DNA of 13,658 nucleotides, from the NCBI GenBank assembly GCA_039030125.1, contig JBCCEV010000117.1, forward strand, positions 1 to 13,658, in the 5' to 3' direction. This document shows, in pieces, positions 6,755 to 13,658 of the stretch. A program made the translations under genes and the position numbers. Numbering within the stretch: position 1 is the first letter of the stretch; each line of letters begins with the position of its first letter. The notes beneath the pieces were generated by a model. That model saw only the letters and a program-made list of their open reading frames with translations, ran no database searches and had not been told where the DNA came from. This DNA is from JBCCEV01 sp039030125 (GTDB lineage: Bacteria > Pseudomonadota > Gammaproteobacteria > Ga0077536).

Positions 6755-9223
6755 CTACACCTCCTTCGGGAACGGTTCCCAGGCCAAAATCAGTTTCGGC
6801 ATAAGCGTGAGGGCTGCGAGCAGCGCCACGATCATGGCTATTGCAGTTAATACGCCGAATAAAATCGTCGGGATAAAGTTACTCAACACCAGGATTGAAA
6901 AACCGACGGTAATGGTCAACGTGGTGTAGAAGGCCGCCTTGGCGATGTTCGCGTGGCAGTAATGCATCGTCTTGATAGGGTCTTTGAGGCGTGGGTATTC
7001 GGCCTTGTAGCGGTATAGATAGTGAATGCAATCGTCGACCGCGATCCCAATCGTAATGGCCGCGATCGTGATGGTCATCACATCGAGCGGGATCCCAGCG
7101 AGGCCCATGAAACCGAGGATCGACGTCGCTGCCAGGATATTGGGGATCACGCCGACCGCGGCAACCTTCAGGGAGCGGAACAAAATCGCGAGCATGATCA
7201 TGATCCCTAACATCACGACGCCGAGCGTCATGATTTGCGAGCGGAACAAGCTTTGCAGCACGTTGTTATAGAGAACGAGCAAACCAGCAAGCTCATATTC
7301 GTCTTCCTGCAAACCGATCTTCTCCGTTAAATCTCGATCGATTTCTTCCAACAGGACTTTGCGGCGCAGATCGGGGAGGGTGTCGTAAATCCTTACCGAA
7401 ACGCGAGCCTGGTTGTCGCGCGGATTAACATACGGGTCGATCATGGCTGAGCGCACGGCGGCCGGGATCCGCTTGTAAATGATATTGAGTTCGAACGCAT
7501 TAAAAGCGCGGCCGTTGATCTCCTCGGCGATCCGCAAGGTCGAAGCCAGGGAGAGGACTTTGCCGATTTCATCACGATTGTCTAGGTAGTCATGCACGGC
7601 TTGGATGCGATCAATCTTCTCAGTGGTGAACCAGGAGTCATCTGATTGCGTTTCAATCGCGCCGAACAAGGCCGCCAGATCGCTTTCGACGTCGGCTTCA
7701 CCCTCAGTGCGCTCGGGGAACTTCAGAACAATCTCCAGAGGCGTGGTGCCACCAAGCTTTTCATCAATCAGTTTTAAGCCCTGGTAGATCTCGGTGTCAT
7801 CTTTGAAATAGGAGACGAAACTGTTTTCAACATCAAGCCGAGTTGTGCCATAGCTCCCAACGATAGCGGCAAGCACCGCAACGACAAGCACCAGCTTGCC
7901 GTAACGCTCGGTGAAGCGCCCGAGCACGGCCGTGAATGTATAGCTGTCTGTCTCCGGACGTTTCAGCGGTTTTTTGCCCGTTAGCGCTAACAAGGATGGG
8001 AACAAGGTGAACGATGTGACGAAAACCGTTGCCAGCCCCATGGTCATCATCCAGCCGAAATCGATGACCGGTTTGATCTCGCTGACGACCAGTGAGCTGA
8101 AAGCGGCGATGGTCGTGAGTGCGGTATAGAAGCAGGGCGCGGCCATATGCCTGACCGTAAGCTGAATCAACTCCTTGTGGCTGGCATCTGGGTGATCACG
8201 AAACAGTTCGCGGTAGCGCACGATGAGATGGATATTCATCGACATCGTGATGATTAGCATAAGGGCAACGAAGTTGGAGGAAATAATGGTGACTTTCCAG
8301 CCGACCAGGCCCAACACGCCCAGCATGAAGGTGCCCGCATAAACACAACTGGCGAGCGGCAACAATACCCAGCGGGCCTCACGAAATATCACCGATAGCA
8401 TGAGGACCAGAAAAACGAACACCCCGATCCCAAAATTGATCAAATCATTGCCGATGAAGGTCACCATGTCATCGGCGATCATTGGTACACCGCCTAAGTA
8501 GTAGCGATTCGCGCCCTGGTAGCGCGCCATCACGGCTCTCAAACCCGCTACCGTTTCGCGCGCGGCTTGGTCGGCAAGTCGTTTGAATTTTTCGTATTCG
8601 GGAAGAATCGACGTGAGTTCTGCTTGCGCCTGAGGATTGAGTCCCTCGGTGGCACGCAGATAGCGCAGCTCGTCCCGTCGTTTGCGGAGGTCTTCGAGTT
8701 CCGGGTAGGGCTTCAAGAAAATTTGAATTGCCGTGACTTTGCCGTCCGCGCTCGCCACCAAATCTTGATACACCGGGCTTTGAGTGAGCTCCCGCCGCGC
8801 TTTTTCAAGGTTCACGTCGTCAGAACGCAAGGTTCGAAAGTTAGTCGCGACATCCGCGAGGCTGCCCTCGACATTCAGAACCAAGGGCACGTCGAGCAGG
8901 GAATTAATATTCTCGACGTGCGGGAGTTCCGCAATCTCATCGCGGAAAGCGCCGATTTCCTCAAGCGTCTCAGGCGCTAAGAAATCTGCTTCGGGGACCA
9001 CGGCAACGAACAAAAATTCTCGTGTCTTATAACGCTCCGCGAGCTGGCGGAACTTGCGTAAATCGTTGTCGTTTTCGAGCAGTAACGCATCCGAGGAGGC
9101 ATCGAGCTGGAATTTTGGGAGGCCACTTGCTGTGAACGCCAGCACGCCTGCAAGTATCAGCAATACCAGGTAGGGATGGGCGAGCACCGTGCTTGCGTAG
9201 ATGGTGTCGAGTAGCTTTTTCAT
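6755..9223 (-). CDS. RND-superfamily permease (MMPL/Patched-like exporter)
   Basis: This 822-residue inner-membrane protein has the duplicated RND layout: one helix (about 17-35), a large periplasmic loop (36-262), five helices (about 263-412), then a helix (about 442-460), a second large loop (461-662) and five helices (about 664-812). At this length, shorter than the usual tripartite efflux pumps of about 1000 residues, it resembles predicted exporters of the MMPL/Patched/HpnN kind that handle lipids or other hydrophobic molecules. The proton-relay acidic pair is present in the second half (D730 and D731 in GIAVDD) but the matching first-half position reads SMN (328-330). Both halves keep the H-x3-RY pattern that follows (H332/R336, H734/R738). 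No membrane-fusion protein or outer-membrane channel gene is beside it. It lies 66 nt upstream of mtoX on the same strand and may share its transcript. The ATG at 9223 has only a weak AGAAG ribosome binding site. The substrate is unknown. Confidence 0.87.
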   Translation of the reverse strand: MKKLLDTIYASTVLAHPYLVLLILAGVLAFTASGLPKFQLDASSDALLLENDNDLRKFRQLAERYKTREFLFVAVVPEADFLAPETLEEIGAFRDEIAELPHVENINSLLDVPLVLNVEGSLADVATNFRTLRSDDVNLEKARRELTQSPVYQDLVASADGKVTAIQIFLKPYPELEDLRKRRDELRYLRATEGLNPQAQAELTSILPEYEKFKRLADQAARETVAGLRAVMARYQGANRYYLGGVPMIADDMVTFIGNDLINFGIGVFVFLVLMLSVIFREARWVLLPLASCVYAGTFMLGVLGLVGWKVTIISSNFVALMLIITMSMNIHLIVRYRELFRDHPDASHKELIQLTVRHMAAPCFYTALTTIAAFSSLVVSEIKPVIDFGWMMTMGLATVFVTSFTLFPSLLALTGKKPLKRPETDSYTFTAVLGRFTERYGKLVLVVAVLAAIVGSYGTTRLDVENSFVSYFKDDTEIYQGLKLIDEKLGGTTPLEIVLKFPERTEGEADVESDLAALFGAIETQSDDSWFTTEKIDRIQAVHDYLDNRDEIGKVLSLASTLRIAEEINGRAFNAFELNIIYKRIPAAVRSAMIDPYVNPRDNQARVSVRIYDTLPDLRRKVLLEEIDRDLTEKIGLQEDEYELAGLLVLYNNVLQSLFRSQIMTLGVVMLGIMIMLAILFRSLKVAAVGVIPNILAATSILGFMGLAGIPLDVMTITIAAITIGIAVDDCIHYLYRYKAEYPRLKDPIKTMHYCHANIAKAAFYTTLTITVGFSILVLSNFIPTILFGVLTAIAMIVALLAALTLMPKLILAWEPFPKEV

Positions 9224-9364
9224 CGGCTTCTTATTTTGTGCTCTTCACCGAGTGGGGCCTGGCGCAAGAGCCAATACGGCATAATCATAACCCGTTACTA
9301 TGGTCGTCACTAACCGTTTGCGCTGGCTCGCCCTGGGGCGCCATCCGTCGCTCATCTTGAATTT

Positions 9365-9370
9365 GGAGGA
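9365..9370 (+). promoter_or_regulatory. Ribosome binding site choosing the ATG at 9375
   Basis: GGAGGA lies 4 nt before the ATG at 9375. It outranks an in-frame ATG at 9300, which has no such site and would add 25 residues absent from the family. A CATAAT hexamer at 9280-9285 could be the -10 element for this gene, but no convincing -35 was found. Confidence 0.7.
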
Positions 9371-9374
9371 CGCC

Positions 9375-10175
9375 ATGTCCGTGACCGTCGAGAATATATT
9401 CAAAGTATTCGGTGAGCTCGAGGGAGTGGCGGCGAAAGAGACCTTGCCCCGTTTTCGAACCGGCACCGTGGCCGACAATAAAGCCGGCGATAACAATTAC
9501 GACCCCGTGACCGAAGCAGATCGGGCGGCCGAGCGCGAAATACGTGCCTTAATCGATGAACGATTTCCAGAGCACGGTCAAATCGGCGAGGAGTATCCAG
9601 CCAAACATACCGATAGTCCTTATTCCTGGGTGATCGATCCGATCGACGGTACGCGTTCCTACATTAGCGGGATGCCAACCTGGGGTACCCTCATCGGCCT
9701 CACCGAAGCTGGTGTGCCGCGCTATGGGATGATGAGCCAACCGTATGTCGGGGAAACCTTCCTCGGTGGCGATGGGGTTGCCGTTCACCGTCGCGGCGGT
9801 GATGAACACCACCTTCACGTGCGGCGATGTGAAAAGCTGCAAGACGCTTGTCTATTCACCACAACCCCTGAAATGTTCGCGCTGGGCCGAGAGCTTGAAG
9901 CCTTCGAGTCACTGGCCAAGGAAACGCGGCTCGTGCGCTTTGGTGCCGATTGTTACGCCTATTGCTTGTTGGCTGCGGGGCATGTGGATTTGGTGGTGGA
10001 GGCGGGCTTGGGATTTCACGACATCGCGCCGCTCGCTCCCATCATCGAGTCGGCCGGTGGTGTAGTGAGTGATTGGCGAGGCAAACCGATCCGTGCCGGC
10101 GGTCAGGCGCTCGCCGCAGGAGACGCCGAGGTGCATCGCGCCGCGTTGGAATTCCTAAAGCCCGGCGCGAGTTGA
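9375..10175 (+). CDS. hisN: Histidinol-phosphatase, inositol monophosphatase family
   Basis: This 266-residue cytoplasmic enzyme is of the IMPase fold. Metal and substrate residues are visible: DPVTEADRAAE (43-53), IGEEY (70-74, E72), the core motif WVIDPIDGTRSYISGMPTWGTL with D88, D91, G92 and T93, and HDIAPL (215-220) with D216. The ISGxPTWGTL segment following the DPIDGTR core is characteristic of HisN-type histidinol-phosphatases, which hydrolyse L-histidinol phosphate in histidine synthesis, as opposed to general inositol phosphatases or CysQ. No other his gene is in the window, which is common for hisN. It is divergent from the RND gene with 151 nt between the two start codons. A different phosphate monoester as the true substrate remains possible. 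Confidence 0.85.
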   Translation: MSVTVENIFKVFGELEGVAAKETLPRFRTGTVADNKAGDNNYDPVTEADRAAEREIRALIDERFPEHGQIGEEYPAKHTDSPYSWVIDPIDGTRSYISGMPTWGTLIGLTEAGVPRYGMMSQPYVGETFLGGDGVAVHRRGGDEHHLHVRRCEKLQDACLFTTTPEMFALGRELEAFESLAKETRLVRFGADCYAYCLLAAGHVDLVVEAGLGFHDIAPLAPIIESAGGVVSDWRGKPIRAGGQALAAGDAEVHRAALEFLKPGAS

Positions 10176-10200
10176 ACTTCTGCTCCGTACGCTTTATCGC

Positions 10201-10230
10201 CGGGCGTTGAGCGCGTTGCCCGAGTTTTTT
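10201..10230 (+). terminator. Possible rho-independent terminator after hisN
   Basis: CGGGC (10201-10205) can pair with GCCCG (10218-10222) around a 12-nt loop, and a run of six T follows at 10225-10230. The stem is short and the loop wide, so efficiency is doubtful. The rest of the spacer up to 10428 shows no convincing promoter or gene. Confidence 0.35.
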
Positions 10231-10428
10231 GGGTGGGCATTTTGTGCTTTTGGGTTTTTCGCCGCTCGCTCCCTTGGGACCACGACGTACCCCTTCGGTG
10301 ATGAGACGCGAATTCGAATCATTGAGGGCGCAATAACTCAATGCCGCGGCAAGCTTCCGATGATGGGGGTTCCTTAAAGTAAATTCGATTCGGCTCAAGC
10401 TCGGCGCGGCCGGGTCGATACGTTTCGC

Positions 10429-11328
10429 ATGCAGGCATCTCGTAGTCCGTTTTCCCTTGGCGCTTTGTTGCTGTTTGTTCTGTCGCTGGGCGTTGCTAAC
10501 GCGCAAATGCCAGCCATGAGTTTTGATGCCGTTTTGAAAACCCTTGAGATCGCTGGCCCCGGCCACCGTACGATGTTCGCGGCCGCGGCCGCGCGCGTGG
10601 TACGCGAGGAATTTGTTGCAGTTCGTGATCGCCAGGCGCGTGATATCACTACCGACGCTTCATGGCTTGGCGCTATGGACGACTACATTCAATCCCTAGC
10701 GGAGATCGAACGCTTAGCGCAGTTCGGTGAGCCCGTGATCATCCTCGACGAGGTGCCGGCTGTACGGGTCGTCGTGGGCGATCAGCAATTCGCGATCAGC
10801 GGTCCGCAGCCTGGCCAGCAGGCTGTCATCGAACGATCGGTCGTTCGGGCGTTCTGTCAAACGAACGGATGTGGCGATCCGCCACTCGAATCCTTGGCTG
10901 GGTTGCCGCTCAGAGTCGCGATTGCTGAGACTGGCGATGCCACCGAGCACCCCAATCAAAACGGTGATGGATTGAGCTGCTCGACCGAACTCCGCCACCG
11001 CACCTTATTCGTTAAGGCGTGCGCGGCACTGCTTGCCGATTTGCGGGCCGTGTCGAAATTGCTCGTCACGCAACGCGCCGTTTCCTGGCAGGATAAAATG
11101 CACTCTCCCGGACGTTTATTGCTGAAACGAGAATCCGGCGATGTGTGGCGATTGACGGTAGATGAACAGCCTTACGGCGACGCGTTTACGCCATTAATGA
11201 TGGGTGGCGCGCCAGAAATTTTCGAAGCCGCACAAGGCTGGCTCAAAGCGCGGCTGCGTGGCACCTATGAGGAGCACGTTCTGAGCATCCCACCGCGGCT
11301 GGTCTATCGGGCCTACCGCGCGCCCTGA
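10429..11328 (+). CDS. Secreted protein of unknown function
   Basis: I do not recognise this 299-residue protein. It begins with a clear signal peptide (hydrophobic residues about 9-22, likely cut after ANA at 25), so the mature protein should be periplasmic or exported. There are no other membrane segments. Four cysteines occur in the mature part (143, 148, 184, 198); C143 and C148 in CQTNGC could form a disulfide. A helical part rich in Ala, Arg and Glu (about 30-100) precedes a beta-rich middle (101-135), and the C-terminal third (about 220-299) contains RLLLKRESGDVWRLTVDEQPYGD, which reads like a beta hairpin. No catalytic motif stands out. Codon use looks like that of its neighbours. It converges on the BVMO gene with 27 nt between stops. 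No clear Shine-Dalgarno precedes the ATG at 10429, but the signal peptide supports this start. Confidence 0.75.
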   Translation: MQASRSPFSLGALLLFVLSLGVANAQMPAMSFDAVLKTLEIAGPGHRTMFAAAAARVVREEFVAVRDRQARDITTDASWLGAMDDYIQSLAEIERLAQFGEPVIILDEVPAVRVVVGDQQFAISGPQPGQQAVIERSVVRAFCQTNGCGDPPLESLAGLPLRVAIAETGDATEHPNQNGDGLSCSTELRHRTLFVKACAALLADLRAVSKLLVTQRAVSWQDKMHSPGRLLLKRESGDVWRLTVDEQPYGDAFTPLMMGGAPEIFEAAQGWLKARLRGTYEEHVLSIPPRLVYRAYRAP

Positions 11329-11355
11329 TCGCTTGTGTCGCCGGTCGCGACGCGC

Positions 11356-12966
11356 CTAGCGTTGCTCAAATCCCTGGTATCCGCCCTCGGCTTCGGCCAG
11401 GCATTTCTGGCGATAATTTCCCACCCCGCCAATATAGGACAACAAGCGCCGAGGTTTGCCGTCGATGTTGGAACCCATGTACCAAGAGTGGGTTTTGGTT
11501 ACGATAGTCGCGTCAGCCGTTTCGTCGTGGTGTTGCACCCAGGCCTCTTCGAACTCTTTGGTGGCTTCGGCAATGTTGACCCCGTTTTTCTTCATGTGAT
11601 CGATGAAACCCGATATCCATTCGGTTTGCTGCTGCAGGCAGGTTGTCATGTTGCACAGCGCGGCGGACGGCGCGAGCGGCGCGCCGGTGGTAAACAAATT
11701 CGGATAGCCATGCACTGCAAGGCCCATCGCGGTGCGAATTTCTTGATTCCATTCATCGGTCAGGGAGCGGCCGTCGCGGCCATGAATATTCATCCGCGTT
11801 AAGGCCCCCGAGCCGGCGTCAAAGCCCGTTGCCATGATGATGATATCGAATTCGTATTCCGTGCCATCAGTGAGCTTGAGCCCGGCAGACGTCACTTCTG
11901 CGATGGGATTGTCTTTGACGCTCACGGCGTCGACGTTGTCGCGCAGATAAACTTCCAGGTAGTTGTTTTCCAGCGGCACCCGGTGCGTGCCGAATCCATA
12001 ATCAGCGGGGATCAGCATGTCGCAAAGCGCAGGGTCTTTGAGGCGCTTGCGCATCTTTTCTCTAACGAATTCGGAAACCTCTTCGTTGATTGCCTCATCA
12101 AAAAATATTTCAACGAACGATGCGAGCCACAACCGGAGTGAGCCGTGATCCCACATCTTCTCAAGCACTTCGCGGCGTTGCTCCGGGGTTTGGTCGGTCC
12201 AATTGCCATTGTTGTGTTCAAAATTGAAACCGCTGAACGTTTGCGGCAGATAATCGCGCAGCCATTCGAAATTATCTTTGTAGGCTTGAATGTCGGCTTC
12301 GGAATATTTCGGGTTGTCCATGGCGTTGACGTATTGCGGTGTGCGCACGAACACCGTCAAGTGATCGACTTCGGAAGCAATCGATTGAATAACCTGAATC
12401 CCAGTGGCGCCAATGCCGATCACGCCAACCCGCTTACCGGCAAGCTCTACGCCGGCCTTGGGCCACCGCGAAGTATGGAAGATCTGACCATTGAAGTTTT
12501 CTTGGCCTTTAAACAGCGATTCCAGCGGCGCGGACAACATCCCCGTGCAGCTAATAAGGTACTGCGCGTCGATGGTTTGCCCGCTATCGGTGCGCAAGGT
12601 CCAGCGGCCACTTTGTTCGTTATAGTCCGCGCGCGTAATGGTGGTTGAAAATTGGTAATCCTTGCGCAGATCAAGCTTGTCGGTAACGTAGTGCAGCCAG
12701 CGTTCGATTTCCGGTTGTCCCGGGAAACGTTCGCTCCAGCTCCAGCCCTTGTAAAGTTCTTCGGAGAACAGGTATTGGTAAATGAAGCCCTCGGAGTCAA
12801 AACGCGCCCCCGGGTAGCGATTCCAATACCATGTCCCGCCGACATCGGTGGCGGTGTCGAAGCCTTTGACGTTCAGGCCTTGCTGGCGAAGCTGGTAAAC
12901 CTGATAGAGCCCAGCGACACCGGCTCCAATTACGGCAGCGTCAAGAGTTAGGTCGGCGTTGGCCAT
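11356..12966 (-). CDS. Type I Baeyer-Villiger flavin monooxygenase
   Basis: This 536-residue protein matches the cyclohexanone/phenylacetone monooxygenase type. In order: FAD-binding GAGVAG (14-19), GGTWYWNRYPGARFDSE with the conserved aspartate D57, the complete BVMO fingerprint FxGxxxHxxxWP (F158, G160, H164, W168, P169), the NADPH-binding GIGATG (184-189), GTHRVPL with R329 at the place of the catalytic arginine that stabilises the flavin peroxide, and the ATGFDAG segment (379-385). It uses NADPH and O2 to insert oxygen beside a carbonyl, giving an ester or lactone, or to oxidise a heteroatom such as sulfur; the substrate is unknown. The ATG at 12966 is chosen because GAGGGA is 6 nt before it; the frame's first ATG at 12972 directly abuts that site. 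It is divergent from an LLM oxidoreductase across a 172-nt spacer with a palindrome, suggesting joint control. Confidence 0.93.
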   Translation of the reverse strand: MANADLTLDAAVIGAGVAGLYQVYQLRQQGLNVKGFDTATDVGGTWYWNRYPGARFDSEGFIYQYLFSEELYKGWSWSERFPGQPEIERWLHYVTDKLDLRKDYQFSTTITRADYNEQSGRWTLRTDSGQTIDAQYLISCTGMLSAPLESLFKGQENFNGQIFHTSRWPKAGVELAGKRVGVIGIGATGIQVIQSIASEVDHLTVFVRTPQYVNAMDNPKYSEADIQAYKDNFEWLRDYLPQTFSGFNFEHNNGNWTDQTPEQRREVLEKMWDHGSLRLWLASFVEIFFDEAINEEVSEFVREKMRKRLKDPALCDMLIPADYGFGTHRVPLENNYLEVYLRDNVDAVSVKDNPIAEVTSAGLKLTDGTEYEFDIIIMATGFDAGSGALTRMNIHGRDGRSLTDEWNQEIRTAMGLAVHGYPNLFTTGAPLAPSAALCNMTTCLQQQTEWISGFIDHMKKNGVNIAEATKEFEEAWVQHHDETADATIVTKTHSWYMGSNIDGKPRRLLSYIGGVGNYRQKCLAEAEGGYQGFEQR

Positions 12967-12972
12967 ATTCAT

Positions 12973-12978
12973 TCCCTC
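12973..12978 (-). promoter_or_regulatory. Ribosome binding site choosing the BVMO start at 12966
   Basis: On the minus strand GAGGGA lies 6 nt before the ATG at 12966 and 0 nt before the ATG at 12972, so only the former has a workable spacing. Confidence 0.65.
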
Positions 12979-13044
12979 AGAGATCAGCGTGCTTGCGGCC
13001 GCTTATTGTAATTCGATTCTTGCCAAATCGTAGATCCGAAAATC

Positions 13045-13061
13045 GGTACGCGAGACGTACC
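13045..13061. promoter_or_regulatory. Inverted repeat GGTACG-N5-CGTACC, candidate operator
   Basis: This perfect 6-bp inverted repeat with a 5-nt centre lies near the middle of the divergent BVMO/LLM spacer. A possible BVMO -10 (TACAAT on the minus strand, 13010-13005) lies about 35 nt from its near edge, without a good -35, which would suit an activator or a shared repressor. The symmetry is typical of a dimeric transcription factor site. No regulator gene is seen in the window. Confidence 0.45.
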
Positions 13062-13123
13062 TCCGGTGTTTATTTAACATGGTTGGGCGCCGCCTACGTG
13101 GCCGTTAATCCACAACCCCCAGC

Positions 13124-13128
13124 AGGAG
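13124..13128 (+). promoter_or_regulatory. Ribosome binding site of the LLM oxidoreductase
   Basis: AGGAG lies 10 nt before the ATG at 13139, slightly long but the only candidate. A second in-frame ATG at 13145 would be even further away. Confidence 0.5.
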
Positions 13129-13138
13129 CGACTGACTG

Positions 13139-13658
13139 ATGAAAATGGGCATTATGCAGGGCGCCGACCGCACGCCTGCCACGATTGAGGACATTAGCGC
13201 GATGGCGGTACGCGCCGAAGCGGCTGGATTCGACAGTTTATGGATGGCTCATATCCGCGCCTTGGATGCGATTTCCGCGCTCACGGTGGCGGGGACGGCG
13301 ACCCAGCGTATCGAGCTGGGTACTGCGGTGACCCCGATTTATCCGCGCCATCCAATGGCGTTGGTGCAACAAGCGCTTACCGCGGCCCAGGCCTGCGCGG
13401 GCCGCTTCACCCTGGGTATCGGGCTCTCCCATAAGGTCGTGGTCGAAGGGATGCTGGGCTTGTCCTATGACAAACCGGCGCGCTACATGCGCGATTACCT
13501 GGGCGCCATGTTGCCGCTATTGCACGGTGAGGTGACGAACTATCAAGGCGAACTTTTCACGATCAATGGCCTGCAAATCGATATGCCAGGCGTGGCGCCA
13601 CCGTCGGTGATCATCGCTGCCCTGGGGCCGGTGATGCTGAAAATGACCGGCCGTCTGA
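13139..13658 (+). CDS. Luciferase-like (LLM class) flavin oxidoreductase (partial, 3' end cut)
   Basis: The frame is open for 173 codons to the window edge without a stop. Features of LLM-class F420- or FMN-dependent oxidoreductases are the first strand MKMGIMQG, AVRAEAAGFDSLWMAH (a helix-strand unit, about 24-39), the AxTxRIELGTAVTPIYPRHPM segment (about 53-75) with the family's characteristic cis-peptide region, GRFTLGIGLSH (about 86-96), a helix around RYMRDYLGAMLPLL, and IIAALGPVMLKMTGRL where relatives read ALGPRMLKLAG. The N-terminal sequence recalls the MSMEG_4879-like F420-dependent group, with low confidence. The cofactor cannot be settled: F420 is uncommon in proteobacteria, so FMN is also possible. 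It is divergent from the BVMO gene and may act in the same pathway. Confidence 0.85.
   Translation, partial: MKMGIMQGADRTPATIEDISAMAVRAEAAGFDSLWMAHIRALDAISALTVAGTATQRIELGTAVTPIYPRHPMALVQQALTAAQACAGRFTLGIGLSHKVVVEGMLGLSYDKPARYMRDYLGAMLPLLHGEVTNYQGELFTINGLQIDMPGVAPPSVIIAALGPVMLKMTGRL

Noticed and set aside
8567..8980. Plus-strand frame opposite the RND periplasmic loop
   Set aside because: Antisense shadow of a well-supported permease, with no domain signature.
10042..10566. Minus-strand frame spanning the hisN end and the spacer before the unknown secreted protein
   Set aside because: It overlaps hisN and the signal peptide of the next gene; the product is basic and low in complexity, typical of a chance frame.
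11337..11351. Hairpin GTCGC-cggtc-GCGAC between two convergent genes
   Set aside because: The stem is only 5 bp and no T tract follows on either strand, so a terminator call is not supported.

Overview
This window is a piece of chromosome from a Gram-negative bacterium, most likely a proteobacterium and possibly an uncultured gammaproteobacterium. The reasons are Sec-type signal peptides on several products, an RND-superfamily permease, a SCO/di-heme cytochrome protein of the kind that works in a periplasm, and moderately high GC with tight gene packing. No rRNA, tRNA, CRISPR array or mobile element is visible, so the taxonomic placement is inference. Ten genes are recognised; those at both ends are cut by the window edge.

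Left part (1-2824): a DMT/EamA permease (minus strand, partial) is divergent from a class III omega-aminotransferase, which is followed 8 nt later by an alpha/beta hydrolase. The spacer between the divergent genes holds a perfect palindrome that looks like an operator.

Centre (2833-9223, all minus strand): read in transcription order this is an RND/MMPL-like permease, a periplasmic methanethiol oxidase of the selenium-binding-protein-1 family (mtoX), a single polypeptide joining a SCO1/SenC-like domain to a di-heme MauG/cytochrome c peroxidase domain, and a small secreted DUF4399 protein. SBP56/MtoX enzymes are copper dependent, and bacterial mtoX genes are known to lie beside SCO1/SenC and MauG functions. 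The fusion protein is therefore best read as the maturation or partner factor of the oxidase. The fusion and oxidase genes overlap by 29 nt, and a hairpin covers the mtoX ribosome binding site. This is the most interesting part of the window.

Right part (9375-13658): a HisN-type histidinol-phosphatase (plus), an unrecognised secreted protein (plus), a type I Baeyer-Villiger flavin monooxygenase (minus), and divergent from it the start of a luciferase-like (LLM) oxidoreductase that runs off the end. The spacer between the last two carries a perfect GGTACG-N5-CGTACC inverted repeat. The BVMO/LLM pair suggests oxidation of a ketone or similar small organic molecule, with the substrate unknown.
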